From: Rheinheimera sp. MMS21-TC3
GTDB lineage: Bacteria > Pseudomonadota > Gammaproteobacteria > Enterobacterales > Alteromonadaceae
Direction of reading: 5' to 3'
DNA: 64,000 bases
Assembly (NCBI RefSeq): GCF_032229285.1
Contig: NZ_CP135084.1
Location: forward strand, 1,674,001-1,738,000
Below the pieces are notes generated by a model. That model had not been told where the DNA came from and did no database searches. It saw only the letters and a list, made by a program, of their open reading frames with translations. Below are positions 9,578-19,562 of the stretch, in pieces. Every line of letters starts with the position of its first letter. Positions within the stretch are counted from its first letter, which is position 1. The position numbers and the translations under genes are program-made.

Positions 9578-10441
9578 ATGTTTATCCGTAAGGTTATATT
9601 AAGCCTATTTTGGCTGTTTTTTATTGTTGCATTAATGAGTCCTTTTACAGAATTAGAATCGATAAAAGAACTTAATTCGTTAGAAGAATGGCACCAACCC
9701 AGCCGTCTAGCAGCTCTTAGTCAAGCCGATAAAAAGAAACTATTACAACGCCTTGCTTATACTCAGCCATTACCAGCAAAGCAGACGCTACCAGATTTTA
9801 ATGCTTTTACAGACACAGCAGAGAAAAAAAAGGCATTTTTTGCCTATTTACGGCCTTATGTAAAACGAGAAAATGCCAGGCTACTTAGCCTAAGATCACA
9901 ACTGTTAGAAATAACAAAAAAACAAAATAAAGGCCTAAAGCTAAGTATTACCGACTCTGCTTTTATTTATAGTTTATATGATGAATTTAGAATGGACGCG
10001 ATACAAATAGATCAAACAAACTTAACTGAACTATTAAGTCGTGTCGATATCATTCCAGAAAGCTTAGTGTTAATGCAAGCGGCAAATGAATCAGCTTGGG
10101 GCACAAGCCGTTTTGCCATAGAAGGCTTTAATTTTTTTGGCCAATGGTGCTTTAGTGAAGGCTGCGGTCTAGTACCTGCTTCGCGTAATGAAGGGCAGTT
10201 TCATGAGGTTACTAAGTTTCGCAGTGCAGCTGCTAGTATTAGCAGTTATTTTTATAATTTAAATACTTTTCATACCTATCAATCACTGAGAGATATCAGA
10301 GTACAATTGCATAAAGCTAATAAACCCTTGCGTGGCGAGGCATTAGCAGCAGGATTAGGGGCTTATTCTGAACGTGGCGATGAATATATTGCAGAAATTA
10401 GCAGTATGATCCGATATAACCGTAAATTTTTGGAACAATAA
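9578..10441 (+). CDS. Bax-like glucosaminidase-domain protein
   Basis: 287 aa, similar to E. coli Bax. An N-terminal hydrophobic segment (residues 5-22) is a signal or anchor. The C-terminal half is a mannosyl-glycoprotein endo-beta-N-acetylglucosaminidase-type domain with the likely catalytic glutamate in MQAANESAWGTSRFA near residue 168, then NFFGQWC and FRSAAASISSYFYNLNT. It probably cleaves peptidoglycan glycan strands in the envelope. GGGAGAAAG is the ribosome site. The 242 nt upstream hold only the divergent promoter region; a TTGACA is seen at 9495-9500 without a convincing -10. Confidence 0.83.
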   Translation: MFIRKVILSLFWLFFIVALMSPFTELESIKELNSLEEWHQPSRLAALSQADKKKLLQRLAYTQPLPAKQTLPDFNAFTDTAEKKKAFFAYLRPYVKRENARLLSLRSQLLEITKKQNKGLKLSITDSAFIYSLYDEFRMDAIQIDQTNLTELLSRVDIIPESLVLMQAANESAWGTSRFAIEGFNFFGQWCFSEGCGLVPASRNEGQFHEVTKFRSAAASISSYFYNLNTFHTYQSLRDIRVQLHKANKPLRGEALAAGLGAYSERGDEYIAEISSMIRYNRKFLEQ

Positions 10442-10442
10442 A

Positions 10443-11093
10443 ATGTACAAATTCTTTATGCTTGTGCTGCTATTTGCATTCCCTGCACAGGCAACTTTAA
10501 TGATTAGCTACGATAGTTTGTATCGTAAAATGAAAACACTGCAGCAACCAGAATACAGTGATTTAACCTTAGCTTTTTTATTAACCAATACTGAGCGCAA
10601 AACTGAGTGTCGTTATATTGATTTACGCTTGATAAGTGATCTACATAATATCGAACTTTATTTATCCGCTAATGGAGAAATTAGCTTGCCCTTTGATGAG
10701 GCACTTAAAGACAGTAAAGCCAGATTAGTGTTACAGCAGGCAGATAATCATGCTCGTTGTGAGCTTACTTTAGTGCTACGCAGCAGAATGCCGTTAGCTG
10801 CAACTATCCAACAGCAACAGCTTATACATTATCAACAGCAATTTAGGTTAGTTTTAACGGATTTAGCCGGTAGCGTGAGTAAACGTTGGCTACCTGAAGT
10901 AAAAGGGCTAATAGCCGTATTTAGTAATACTGTTAATCCAAGTGAAATAGTTAGCCAATTATCGTCAGAACAACAAGCTGTTACTCAATGTAAACAGAAT
11001 CGTTGTCAGATAGACTTAACGACAATAACTGCTAGTGAAGCACAGTGGACATTTGCAGAAAAGCCTGTTTATTTATTACCGCTAATGCAATAG
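10443..11093 (+). CDS. Exported DUF2987-like protein
   Basis: 216 aa with a cleavable-looking signal peptide (MYKFFMLVLLFAFPAQA). The mature part starts ISYDSLYRKMK and has paired cysteines (ECRYIDL, ARCELTL, QCKQNRCQ). It resembles the DUF2987 proteins of Shewanella-like bacteria; function unknown. One base separates it from the Bax-like gene, so the two are co-transcribed and may share an envelope role. Confidence 0.6.
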   Translation: MYKFFMLVLLFAFPAQATLMISYDSLYRKMKTLQQPEYSDLTLAFLLTNTERKTECRYIDLRLISDLHNIELYLSANGEISLPFDEALKDSKARLVLQQADNHARCELTLVLRSRMPLAATIQQQQLIHYQQQFRLVLTDLAGSVSKRWLPEVKGLIAVFSNTVNPSEIVSQLSSEQQAVTQCKQNRCQIDLTTITASEAQWTFAEKPVYLLPLMQ

Positions 11094-11108
11094 TTAAAGT
11101 CAATATAT

Positions 11109-11135
11109 AGCCAGTAAAAGGACTCTTTACTGGCT
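11109..11135. terminator. Hairpin between convergent genes
   Basis: Perfect 10-bp stem AGCCAGTAAA/TTTACTGGCT with a 7-nt loop, between the DUF2987-like gene and ttcA. Its A/T-rich stem base could serve both directions, though no long T-run follows. Confidence 0.6.
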
Positions 11136-11159
11136 GAATACTTAAGTTAAGCGGTTGTA

Positions 11160-12080
11160 TTAGTTTAAAGCTATATACTGTATATCTGAGACAGGCTCTG
11201 CGTCATCATTAGCTTCAAAACCAACTGGAATGGCAGAGATACTTGGCTTATCAAAAGCGATATCGCCCTCACTAATAGCGGTTTCTTTACTTAAATTAGC
11301 AAAATCAAATAAATTTCTATCCACCATGTGAGATGGCACTATGTTCTGCATAGATTGAAACATAGTTTCAATTCTGCCCGGAAAGCGCTTATCCCAATCT
11401 GTCAGCATCTCTTTTACCACTTGGCGCTGTAAGCCATCTTGCGAACCACATAAGTTACACGGAATAATAGGGAAAGCTTTAGCTATTGAATATTTCTCTA
11501 TATCTTTTTCTTTACAATAAACTAAGGGTCTAATAACCACATGTTCGCCATTATCGCTAACCAGCTTAGGAGGCATAGACTTCATTTTGCCGCCAAAAAA
11601 CATATTTAAAAATAGGGTTTCTAAAACGTCATCGCGGTGATGGCCTAAGGCAATTTTGGTTGCGCCTAATTCTTTAGCTGTACGGTATAAAATACCGCGG
11701 CGTAAGCGTGAACATAATGAACAGGTTGTTTTACCTTCCGCAACTTTATCCTTAACAATTGAATAAGTGTCTTCGTTAACAATAAGGTATTCAACTCCTA
11801 ACTCGCTTAGATAATTAGGTAATACCTCTTCCGGAAAACCAGGTTGCTTTTGATCTAAGTTGACAGCAATGATGCTAAATTGAATTGGTGCAGACTTTTG
11901 CAGGTTAAGTAAAATATCTAACATAGTGTAAGAGTCTTTACCACCAGACAGGCAAACCATGACCTTATCGCCATCTTCAATCATATTAAAGTCGGCAATC
12001 GCTTGGCCTATATTACGCCGTAAGCGCTTATGTAACTTATTAAAACTATATTGTGCTTTGGTTTGCGCTGCGTGAGTCAT
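11160..12080 (-). CDS. ttcA: tRNA 2-thiocytidine(32) synthetase TtcA
   Basis: Thiolates cytidine 32 of certain tRNAs in an ATP- and Fe-S-dependent reaction. Seen: PP-loop [12 protein letters not shown], the [10 protein letters not shown] pair and the C-x2-CGSQ region ([15 protein letters not shown]), [17 protein letters not shown]. The ATG at 12080 ([13 protein letters not shown]) is chosen over the ORF-extending upstream codon: AGGT lies upstream of it and the extra 17 residues do not look like the family. Downstream of uspE in the fnr-uspE-ttcA order seen in E. coli and Shewanella. Confidence 0.95.
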   Translation of the reverse strand: MTHAAQTKAQYSFNKLHKRLRRNIGQAIADFNMIEDGDKVMVCLSGGKDSYTMLDILLNLQKSAPIQFSIIAVNLDQKQPGFPEEVLPNYLSELGVEYLIVNEDTYSIVKDKVAEGKTTCSLCSRLRRGILYRTAKELGATKIALGHHRDDVLETLFLNMFFGGKMKSMPPKLVSDNGEHVVIRPLVYCKEKDIEKYSIAKAFPIIPCNLCGSQDGLQRQVVKEMLTDWDKRFPGRIETMFQSMQNIVPSHMVDRNLFDFANLSKETAISEGDIAFDKPSISAIPVGFEANDDAEPVSDIQYIALN

Positions 12081-12167
12081 AATTGTCAACCTAAATCTAA
12101 AATGGCGCACATTATAACTAAGGCAACGCAAATACCAAAGTATCCCAGCATTAAAACAGGGTTAAGT

Positions 12168-13100
12168 TTAGCTTTTCTGTAGTGGGCTAATAAAATCAGC
12201 TGGTTTTACTGCAAGAACATCACAGTCTAACTGGTCAATAACATGCTCTGCTGTGTTGCCAATAATTGCCGCTGAAAGACCAGTACGACCTATAGTGCCA
12301 ATAACCACCATCAGGGCATCATACTCTTTAACAATATTAGGAATGGCATCCTCTGGCATGCCTTCAATTACATGGCATTGTTCAGCTGGTATATCAAATT
12401 GCTGGGCTAGTTTAGCGACAGAGTCAATGTGATGTTGCTTCATAGACTGACTGTATTCTTGTGGATTAAATTCGGGTATTTCAATGGCAATATTAACGGG
12501 AGTACCAGGGAAGGCATTAACCAAATGCACTTTAGCATCAAGCAGCTTTGCCACTTTAACCGCTTTACTAATAATACGTTGGTCAAGATTAAAGTGATGC
12601 TCCTGCTCGCTACCGGCGTGTACAGCCGCAATAATATTGCGGCGTTTAGGCCACTCATATTCTTTAATTAGTAATACAGGGCAGGGGCACTTGCGCAAGA
12701 TATGCCAGTCAGTTGGCGTGAAAATCATCGACTTCAACACATCATGGTCATGGGTTCCTTTAACCACTAAATCAATTTGTTGCTCAATAGCGGCATGGAC
12801 TATAGCTTCAAAAGGGCGATTATGCCAAACCACTAAAATTTCTATATCTAAATTATCGGTATTTTGCTTATTAATTAATTGCTTTATCCAATCTTCTCTA
12901 TCAGTAATGACGGCTTGGCGCATAGCTTCACGCTCTGTACCAGATAGCATAGTTGTCAATTCATAAGAAAAGTCATATACCGCTAAGAACACTGTTAAGC
13001 GACAAGCTTGAAGCTTAGCAAGTTGTATTGCGCGATTAAGCGCTTTTTGTTGCTCAGCGGCAGGATCTAACACTACTAACACTTTGCTATAAGCTGACAT
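12168..13100 (-). CDS. uspE: Universal stress protein E
   Basis: 310-aa tandem universal stress protein: two Usp domains, residues about 1-150 and 155-305. Seen: VLVVLDPAAEQQKALNRA and AVYDFSYELTTMLS, which match the UspE N-terminus, and the C-terminal domain with VVIGTIGRTGLSAAIIGNTAEHV (GxxGxxG-like nucleotide motif with S/N following). Cytoplasmic, linked to stress and motility. It lies beside fnr as in E. coli. Confidence 0.93.
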   Translation of the reverse strand: MSAYSKVLVVLDPAAEQQKALNRAIQLAKLQACRLTVFLAVYDFSYELTTMLSGTEREAMRQAVITDREDWIKQLINKQNTDNLDIEILVVWHNRPFEAIVHAAIEQQIDLVVKGTHDHDVLKSMIFTPTDWHILRKCPCPVLLIKEYEWPKRRNIIAAVHAGSEQEHHFNLDQRIISKAVKVAKLLDAKVHLVNAFPGTPVNIAIEIPEFNPQEYSQSMKQHHIDSVAKLAQQFDIPAEQCHVIEGMPEDAIPNIVKEYDALMVVIGTIGRTGLSAAIIGNTAEHVIDQLDCDVLAVKPADFISPLQKS

Positions 13101-13196
13101 CTTTGACTCCTAATCATAAAACACCTAATAGTATTTACTTTTAGTATAGCCACTCGTGTTACTTTTGCTGGTAAAAAAAATTGATATTAAGCTAAA

Positions 13197-13910
13197 TTAG
13201 CACCGTGCAGATAAGGATGCCAGCTCGGTTAACTGGTTGAGATTAATAATTTTAATTAATTTACCGTCAACAGCGATAAGTTGTTCTTTATTTAACTTAC
13301 TTAATAAACGACTAACTGTTTCTACGGTTAAGCCTAAGTAGTTGCCTATATCACTGCGGGTCATGGTTAGCCTAAACTCTGTACCAGCAAAACCTCGACT
13401 AGCATAACGTTGCGATAGTTGTTTAATAAAGCTTGCGAGCTTTTGTTCAGCAGACTTATGATTTAACAACAGCATCATTTGTTGATCTGCTTGAATATCT
13501 TGGCTCATCAAGCGCATCATTTGTTGTCTAAGCCTAGGAAGTTGGCCTAATAATACATCTAGATTAGTGAGAGGGATCTCGCATACCATAGCTGTTTCTA
13601 AGGCTTCTGCATAACTTGGATGATGTTGGCTATTAAAAGCATCAAAGCCAAGAATATCACCAGGTAAATGAAAGCCCGTAATTTGTTGTTCACCTTGATT
13701 GGTTAGGGTAAAAGTTTTAAACGTACCAGAACGTACAGCAAATAAGGATTTTTGTGGCATACCTGCTTCAAATAGCATATTGCCTTTATGAAATGGTTTT
13801 TTGCGTTGAATAATATCGTCAAGTTGGCTCATTTCAATTTCATTTAATGAAAAGGGTAAACATAACTGACTAAAACCACAGTCCTGACACTTTAATACAG
13901 ACTTTTGCAT
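13197..13910 (-). CDS. fnr: Oxygen-responsive regulator FNR
   Basis: 237-aa Crp/Fnr regulator. The cysteines expected to bind the [4Fe-4S] cluster are present: C8, C11 and C17 ([11 protein letters not shown]) and one near 109 (AMVCEIP). The C-terminal helix-turn-helix has [28 protein letters not shown] is the FNR recognition helix, so TTGAT-N4-ATCAA targets are expected. Its position next to the cbb3 operon fits anaerobic or microaerobic control of that oxidase. Confidence 0.96.
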   Translation of the reverse strand: MQKSVLKCQDCGFSQLCLPFSLNEIEMSQLDDIIQRKKPFHKGNMLFEAGMPQKSLFAVRSGTFKTFTLTNQGEQQITGFHLPGDILGFDAFNSQHHPSYAEALETAMVCEIPLTNLDVLLGQLPRLRQQMMRLMSQDIQADQQMMLLLNHKSAEQKLASFIKQLSQRYASRGFAGTEFRLTMTRSDIGNYLGLTVETVSRLLSKLNKEQLIAVDGKLIKIINLNQLTELASLSARC

Positions 13911-13944
13911 GCTAGCCCCTTAGAAATTCACCTAGGTTATAAGA

Positions 13945-14619
13945 CTAAATAAATAGACGTGCCGCTGCAAGCCATATTGTATAAACACCATAACAGGCTA
14001 ATATAAATGCTGTTATGTATCTTAGGGTTAAATTGTTTTTTATCTGAGTTAACTTTTGTGCAGCAATACCTGAGAGTAAGATAGCCGGTAGAGTGCCTAA
14101 ACCAAAAGCAAACATCACCATAGCTCCCGAGCTAGCACTACCGCTTACTAAGCTCCAACTTAAGGCACTATAAACTAAGCCACATGGTAGCCAGCCCCAA
14201 CATAAACCATATAAATAAGCTTTTTTAGTCGAGTCTAAGGGTAAACAATGTTTAGTAAGAGGTTGAATATGGCGCCAGATCCCTTGGCCTAGTTGTTCTA
14301 ATTTAAGCAAGCCAAACCAAAGTTTACTGATGTAAAGTGCCATAGCAATTAATAAGCAACCTGCTATTAAGCGCAACCATAACATAGAGCCACCAGCAAC
14401 TTGCATAGCACTAGCGCCAAAATAACCAACAGCAGCGCCAAATAAGCTATAAGTAGACAGCCGGCCCAAACTCAATATAAATTGTAACCAAAGCCTTCGT
14501 TTCAGATTTGCGTTTGGCATTGCTAGTTGTAAGGCGGCGACTATACCACCGCACATGACTAAACAGTGGCCACTGCCTATAAAGCCGATTGCTATAGCCG
14601 CAATCAGATCACTATTCAT
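13945..14619 (-). CDS. SafE/DsbD_2-type membrane protein of the cco cluster
   Basis: 224 aa, about six membrane segments. The N-terminus has the GSGHCLVMCGGIVAAL motif typical of PF13386-type proteins commonly annotated 'sulfite exporter TauE/SafE family' in cbb3 clusters; the paired cysteines suggest copper or thiol handling. CLPLDSTKKAYLYGLCWGWLPCGLVYSAL marks the second half repeat. It overlaps the ccoS stop by one base (translational coupling). The actual substrate is unproven. Confidence 0.8.
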   Translation of the reverse strand: MNSDLIAAIAIGFIGSGHCLVMCGGIVAALQLAMPNANLKRRLWLQFILSLGRLSTYSLFGAAVGYFGASAMQVAGGSMLWLRLIAGCLLIAMALYISKLWFGLLKLEQLGQGIWRHIQPLTKHCLPLDSTKKAYLYGLCWGWLPCGLVYSALSWSLVSGSASSGAMVMFAFGLGTLPAILLSGIAAQKLTQIKNNLTLRYITAFILACYGVYTIWLAAARLFI

Positions 14620-14828
14620 TAATTATTCGACTGCTTGTTATTAGCAGTGCTCTTAGTAGCGGTATTGTTTTTGGGTTTTATGTCTGCGTTGTTATCATCA
14701 AATAAGATACTAAAACCTTGTTTTTCAAGATCATCAAATTGGCCTTTACGTACTGCCCAAAAAAATACCGTTAAACCAAACACAACAAAAACAATGGCAA
14801 TTGGAATTAAAATGTAAATTACATTCAT
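14619..14828 (-). CDS. ccoS: cbb3 oxidase maturation protein CcoS
   Basis: 69 aa: one N-terminal membrane helix (IYILIPIAIVFVVFGLTVFFWAVRKGQFDDLEKQG) then a short charged tail, the standard CcoS layout with the conserved WAVRxGQFDDL. Needed for cofactor insertion into CcoN. It overlaps ccoI by 4 nt (ATGA). Confidence 0.94.
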   Translation of the reverse strand: MNVIYILIPIAIVFVVFGLTVFFWAVRKGQFDDLEKQGFSILFDDNNADIKPKNNTATKSTANNKQSNN

Positions 14829-17206
14829 TTTTTTAATAGCCTTAAAGAGTTTGATACAACTAACAATGAGCTAAAGGACATACCTAGTACTGCGATATAG
14901 GGTGAAACAAAGCCGGCAACAGCTAAGGGTATTATAATGAAATTATAGCCAACAGCCCACGCAAGGTTTTGTTTAATTCGCCGTTTAGCAATAGTACTGC
15001 CCGTTAATAAAGTCGATAACAAACTAAGATCGGGTTTTAATAATACCACATCTGCTTGGTTTTTAGATAAGTCTGTGCCGGACTCTAGTGCAACAGAAAC
15101 ATGAGCGGCATGAAAAGCGGGGCTGTCATTAACACCATCACCTAACATCATAACCTTATGGCCTTGGGTAACTAAATTTTGAATTTCTGACACCTTTTGT
15201 TCAGGTGAGCAGCCTTTAAACATGAGGTCAAAACCCAGTTGTTGTTGTAATTGTTCGGCTTGGCTAGAACTATCACCGGTTAACATAATTAATTGATAAT
15301 TATCTGCTTTAAGCTGTTTTAATAAGGCTGGGATTTCAGGACGCAGCGCATCTTGCAGGCTAATGCTAGCTATTAAACGCTGCTCTATACTGACATATAC
15401 CATAGCATCAGAATAAATATCGACATTACAGAATTTAGCACTGCCTACTTTAATCTGTTGCTGTTGATAAATAGCACTAATACCGCCACCAACAGTGATA
15501 TTAATGTCTGTTAAATTAAGAGGCTGCACATAATGTTCAGCAAATGCCTTGCCTATAGGGTGTTCTGAATTCAGTTCTAGATTAGCAATTAAATTTAATA
15601 ATTGTTCACGGCTGTAACTGTCGTCGATTAAATTAACCTGGTTTAGTGAAAATTGACCCTGAGTTAAGGTACCGGTTTTATCAAAAACAATATGAGTAAT
15701 TTCGGGCAAGGCATCTAGTGCTTCACTATTTTTAACTAAAATACCTTGTCGATTTAATTGGGCTAAAACACAGGTTACAGCAGTAGGCGCAGCTAAACTT
15801 AACGCGCAAGGGCAGGTTGCAACCAACACGGATAAGGTAACCCAAAATGCCCGATCGGCATCTAACCAAAAATACCAAAGTACAAAAGTTAACACCGCAA
15901 TAATTAACAGCTTTTCAATAAAGTTTTGCGCCAGTTTATCGGTTTTTTGTAGTAAAGCGGGCTTTTGACTAAAAGTACGATACTGCAACGCAATAATTTG
16001 TCCTAAACGTGAACTGGCTAAGCCGGAGCTAACTTTAACTTGTAGCAAACCGTTATGATTTAAACTGCCCGCTAGTACAGTGTCATGACAAGATTTATCT
16101 ATAGCACGATATTCACCAGTTAGCATTGACTCATCAACAGTACTGTTACCACTAACGACTTGACCATCTGCAGCTATAGTTTCGCCTGGCCTAACTAAAA
16201 TTATATCGTTAGGATTTAAGCGCTTGGCAGATACAATACTAGGCTCACCTGCAACCATTAAAGTGGCGCTTATTGGCATGATTTTTAATAAATTACTGGT
16301 GGCATCTCGTGCTTTTGCTCTAGCGCGGTATTCAAAAAACTTGCCTAGTTGCAATAAAAAGGTAAACATACACACCGATTCAAAATAGACTTCACCGGTA
16401 TTAAATATAGTGGCATAAGCTGAAGCGCCAAAAGTATAGTAAATAGCTAAGCTTACTGGCACATCCATATTTAACTGACGGCTTTTTACACTGCGCCATG
16501 CACTATGTAAAAAAGGCACTGCAGCATAAGCCACTACAGGTATAGTTAGTAATAGACTAATCCAGCGTAAATAACCTTGATGTGATTGTTCAATACCAGT
16601 GTAGTCACCAAAGTATAAACCAAAGGCTATCGTCATTACCTGCATCGAGATAATGCCAGATACCGCTAAGCGTTTTAAATAAAGATTAAGTTCTTGCTTA
16701 AAACTTTGCTCTTCTGCATCAGCAATAAAAGGGCTGGCTTTATAGCCTATGTTTTGTAGAGCTGTGATTATATGGCTAAGCGGCAAGCTGTCGGCTTGCC
16801 AAAGTAAATAACAACGTTGAGTAGTAGAGTTAACATTTACTTTGGCTACCTCAGAAAATTGGCGTAACTGTTTTTCAATTAACCAAGCACAAGCAGCACA
16901 ACTAATACCTTCAATAGATAATTCAATTTCTGTTAAATCGCCATGCAGCTGGCTAATATCGGCAAGTACATCAGCAGAGTCATAATGCTCGAGTTCATTT
17001 TTAATAGCATCAGGTAAGGGGATCGCTTTAGCTGCGGGTTCAGTTCTAAAGCGATAGTAGTCAGCTAAGTTACTGTCAATGATGGTTTGAGCGACAGCTA
17101 AACAGCCCGGGCAACAAAAGTCCCGCGCTATATCATCAAATATAAGCGTAAAATCAGTCCCCTCAGGAACCGACTCATGACAATGAAAACAGCGAGTAAC
17201 ACTCAC
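14825..17206 (-). CDS. ccoI: Copper P1B-type ATPase CcoI (FixI)
   Basis: 793 aa. Exports copper across the inner membrane for cbb3 oxidase assembly. N-terminal cysteine segment CFHCHESV and CCPGC, an HMA domain with GISCAACAWLIEKQL near residue 97, eight predicted membrane helices, the TCPCALSLA ion-binding motif, the phosphorylation loop DKTGTLT near 515, and GDGVNDSPAFHAA. Between ccoH and ccoS as usual. Confidence 0.95.
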   Translation of the reverse strand: MSVTRCFHCHESVPEGTDFTLIFDDIARDFCCPGCLAVAQTIIDSNLADYYRFRTEPAAKAIPLPDAIKNELEHYDSADVLADISQLHGDLTEIELSIEGISCAACAWLIEKQLRQFSEVAKVNVNSTTQRCYLLWQADSLPLSHIITALQNIGYKASPFIADAEEQSFKQELNLYLKRLAVSGIISMQVMTIAFGLYFGDYTGIEQSHQGYLRWISLLLTIPVVAYAAVPFLHSAWRSVKSRQLNMDVPVSLAIYYTFGASAYATIFNTGEVYFESVCMFTFLLQLGKFFEYRARAKARDATSNLLKIMPISATLMVAGEPSIVSAKRLNPNDIILVRPGETIAADGQVVSGNSTVDESMLTGEYRAIDKSCHDTVLAGSLNHNGLLQVKVSSGLASSRLGQIIALQYRTFSQKPALLQKTDKLAQNFIEKLLIIAVLTFVLWYFWLDADRAFWVTLSVLVATCPCALSLAAPTAVTCVLAQLNRQGILVKNSEALDALPEITHIVFDKTGTLTQGQFSLNQVNLIDDSYSREQLLNLIANLELNSEHPIGKAFAEHYVQPLNLTDINITVGGGISAIYQQQQIKVGSAKFCNVDIYSDAMVYVSIEQRLIASISLQDALRPEIPALLKQLKADNYQLIMLTGDSSSQAEQLQQQLGFDLMFKGCSPEQKVSEIQNLVTQGHKVMMLGDGVNDSPAFHAAHVSVALESGTDLSKNQADVVLLKPDLSLLSTLLTGSTIAKRRIKQNLAWAVGYNFIIIPLAVAGFVSPYIAVLGMSFSSLLVVSNSLRLLKK

Positions 17207-17218
17207 AATATTGTCCCG

Positions 17219-17704
17219 TTAATAACCTAATTTAATTTCTTCGATAGAAGGTAGGGTTAAATTAGCGCGTAATTTCCACGCTTTTGAACTATCAGATACG
17301 ACTAAGCGCCATTTACCATCTAAAGTGTGGGGGAGTGTGGCAACATAAAGTAATTGGCCACTGCGTTGAGCTTCAACATCAAAATCTTTAATTGCCATAG
17401 TGGGATGGTAAAAAGCCAGCTGCATTACATCGCCAAGAGTTTCATTTTTAGCGAAACGGATAATAATCTGGTTACCAGCAATTAATACTTTGCCATCTAA
17501 ATTACGTAATTCAGCTTCACGATATAAGGCTAGCTGCTGATTAATAGCTTGGCCTTTTTTATAGTAATCATCAACCACTAAATCAGGTACATTACCTTGC
17601 ATTAGCATTATAGTATGTGCCGCTTTTAGTGCAGTAAAAACAGGGATAGCAATTAATAGCCAAGGCCAAAACTGCTTATACCAAGGCTTTATTTCTTGCG
17701 GCAT
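17219..17704 (-). CDS. ccoH: cbb3 oxidase assembly protein CcoH (FixH)
   Basis: 161 aa with one N-terminal membrane helix (WPWLLIAIPVFTALKAA), then VDDYYKKGQAINQQL, the FixH signature, and a periplasmic beta-rich domain. Required for stable cbb3 oxidase. Position between ccoP and ccoI fits; note that no ccoG (the Fe-S/copper protein normally found here) is present between them. Confidence 0.92.
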   Translation of the reverse strand: MPQEIKPWYKQFWPWLLIAIPVFTALKAAHTIMLMQGNVPDLVVDDYYKKGQAINQQLALYREAELRNLDGKVLIAGNQIIIRFAKNETLGDVMQLAFYHPTMAIKDFDVEAQRSGQLLYVATLPHTLDGKWRLVVSDSSKAWKLRANLTLPSIEEIKLGY

Positions 17705-17782
17705 AACAACCTCATTAACTTAAGATAGTAATAAGCCCCATTATTGGGGCTTAACATAACAACTAATTACAGTAAGGTACTA

Positions 17783-18763
17783 TTATTCAGCAGGTTTTTC
17801 AGGGTTAGCCAAACGGTACACATAAGCTGTTAAGATATGTACTTTATCTGCACCCAAGGTTTTTTGGAATGGCGGCATTTCGCCAAAACGACCTAAATGA
17901 ATACTCTCACTTACTGCTCTGGCGGAGCCGCCATATAACCAAATATTATCGGTTAAATTAGGTGCGCCAAAAGGTAAATTATGGGCTAGGCTACCTTTAC
18001 CATCCATACCGTGACAAGCAGCACATAAAGCAAATTTCGCTTTACCAGCATTGGCATCAACTTGATTAACTTCACGACCAGACAAGCTAAGTACATAAGC
18101 TGTCATTTCCTTAACACCTTGCTCACCTCCTAATGCCTCTGTCCAAGATGGCATAGCTGCTTTACGTCCAAACATAATGGTTTCTTTAATTTTGTCTGGA
18201 GTGCCGCCATATAACCAATCATTATCGGTTAAATTAGGAAAGCCTTTTTGCCCTCTGGCATCTGAACCATGACATAGCGAACAGTTTTGCAAAAATAAGC
18301 GCTGGCCTATTTTAATAGCATCATCATCATAAGCTAAGTCAATAACATCACGCTGGGCAAACTGTTGAAATATAGGGCCGTATTTTTCGGTAGCTATTTC
18401 AACTTCGCGATCTAACTGTACTCTATTACCTTCAGCTCTATTTAACTCAACCGCTGCACGAGACTCTTCTAAGCTTTTAATACCTTGGTTAGAGCTAGTC
18501 CAATTTAAAAGGCCTTTATAGTTACCCAAACCTGGATAAAGTGCTAAATAAAACACCGACCAAATAATGGTTAAATAGAATAAGTAAGTCCACCAGCGAG
18601 GTAGGGGATTATTTATTTCTTGAATACCGTCAACAATATGATCGGTCGCTTCACCTTCAGGTACGTTTACGTAGTTTTTAAGGCTCCACGTTAGTAGCCA
18701 AAAGCAACCAATAATAACGGGTAAGGTTAATACTATGACCCAAGCACTCCAAAAGCTACTCAT
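17783..18763 (-). CDS. ccoP: cbb3 cytochrome c oxidase diheme subunit III
   Basis: 326 aa. N-terminal membrane helix near residues 5-25, a second near 57-77 and two c-type heme sites, NCSLCHG near residue 162 and LCAACHG near 250, each in a cytochrome c domain with a downstream methionine ligand (AAMPSW, GEMPPF). It shuttles electrons to CcoO/CcoN. It overlaps ccoQ by 8 nt. Confidence 0.96.
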   Translation of the reverse strand: MSSFWSAWVIVLTLPVIIGCFWLLTWSLKNYVNVPEGEATDHIVDGIQEINNPLPRWWTYLFYLTIIWSVFYLALYPGLGNYKGLLNWTSSNQGIKSLEESRAAVELNRAEGNRVQLDREVEIATEKYGPIFQQFAQRDVIDLAYDDDAIKIGQRLFLQNCSLCHGSDARGQKGFPNLTDNDWLYGGTPDKIKETIMFGRKAAMPSWTEALGGEQGVKEMTAYVLSLSGREVNQVDANAGKAKFALCAACHGMDGKGSLAHNLPFGAPNLTDNIWLYGGSARAVSESIHLGRFGEMPPFQKTLGADKVHILTAYVYRLANPEKPAE

Positions 18764-18938
18764 GATCTAACTCCTGTTTGGTTTCTTGTTGTTGTTTTTG
18801 CGCTTCATCGCCGAAAACTAAGTTCGCAGCTTGATCAAAATCTGATTTGCGTTTTAAGACAAAAGTCCAAACGACAAAAGAGATAAAAGCAACAAACAAA
18901 ATTACCGTGTAAATACTGTGAATATCTGCATATGTCAT
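18756..18938 (-). CDS. ccoQ: cbb3 oxidase subunit CcoQ
   Basis: 60 aa with a single membrane helix (YTVILFVAFISFVVWTFVL) followed by a charged tail rich in Lys/Asp/Gln. Small stabilising subunit of the cbb3 complex. It lies 5 nt after ccoO and its end overlaps ccoP. Confidence 0.92.
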   Translation of the reverse strand: MTYADIHSIYTVILFVAFISFVVWTFVLKRKSDFDQAANLVFGDEAQKQQQETKQELDHE

Positions 18939-18943
18939 AGTGA

Positions 18944-19552
18944 TTACTTCAAATGTGTGCCAAGTGATTGTAGATAAGCGATTAAGGCTTCCATTTCTGT
19001 TTTACCTTTAACTGCGTCTACTGAACCTGCAATATCTTCATCCGTATAAGGCAAGCCTAACTGACGCAATACTTCCATCTTTTTAACGGTATGCTTACCA
19101 TCTAATAAGTTGGTTTCTAACCACGGAAACCCTGGCATATTTGATTCAGGTACTACAGAGCGAGGGTCAACTAAATGGGCATGATGCCAGTCATCACTGT
19201 AACGTTCGCCAACACGAGCTAAGTCTGGACCAGTACGCTTAGAACCCCACAGGAAAGGGTGATCCCAAACGCTTTCACCAGCCACAGAGTAGTGACCATA
19301 GCGCTCAACTTCGGCGCGAAATGGTCTAATCATTTGGCTATGACAACCGACACAACCTTCGCGGATATAAATATCCCGACCTTCCAGTTGTAACGCTGTA
19401 TAAGGCGTCATACCTTCTACAGGTTGGGTCATTTCGTCAATAAACAATAATGGCGTTAAGGATACTAAAGTACCAAATGAAATGGCCACACAAATTAAAA
19501 CTGTAAGTAAGCCAACACTTTTTTCAATCTTTTCATGATAATTTTTAGACAT
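18944..19552 (-). CDS. ccoO: cbb3 cytochrome c oxidase monoheme subunit II
   Basis: 202 aa, N-terminal membrane anchor then a periplasmic monoheme cytochrome c domain with [14 protein letters not shown] near residue 70 and the methionine ligand in [10 protein letters not shown]. Transfers electrons to the catalytic subunit. It starts 10 nt after ccoN. Confidence 0.96.
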   Translation of the reverse strand: MSKNYHEKIEKSVGLLTVLICVAISFGTLVSLTPLLFIDEMTQPVEGMTPYTALQLEGRDIYIREGCVGCHSQMIRPFRAEVERYGHYSVAGESVWDHPFLWGSKRTGPDLARVGERYSDDWHHAHLVDPRSVVPESNMPGFPWLETNLLDGKHTVKKMEVLRQLGLPYTDEDIAGSVDAVKGKTEMEALIAYLQSLGTHLK

Positions 19553-19562
19553 GCTTTACCCC

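Noticed and set aside
12429..12966. Several open frames inside uspE on both strands
   Set aside because: Shadow frames of uspE, which has full family similarity on the minus strand.
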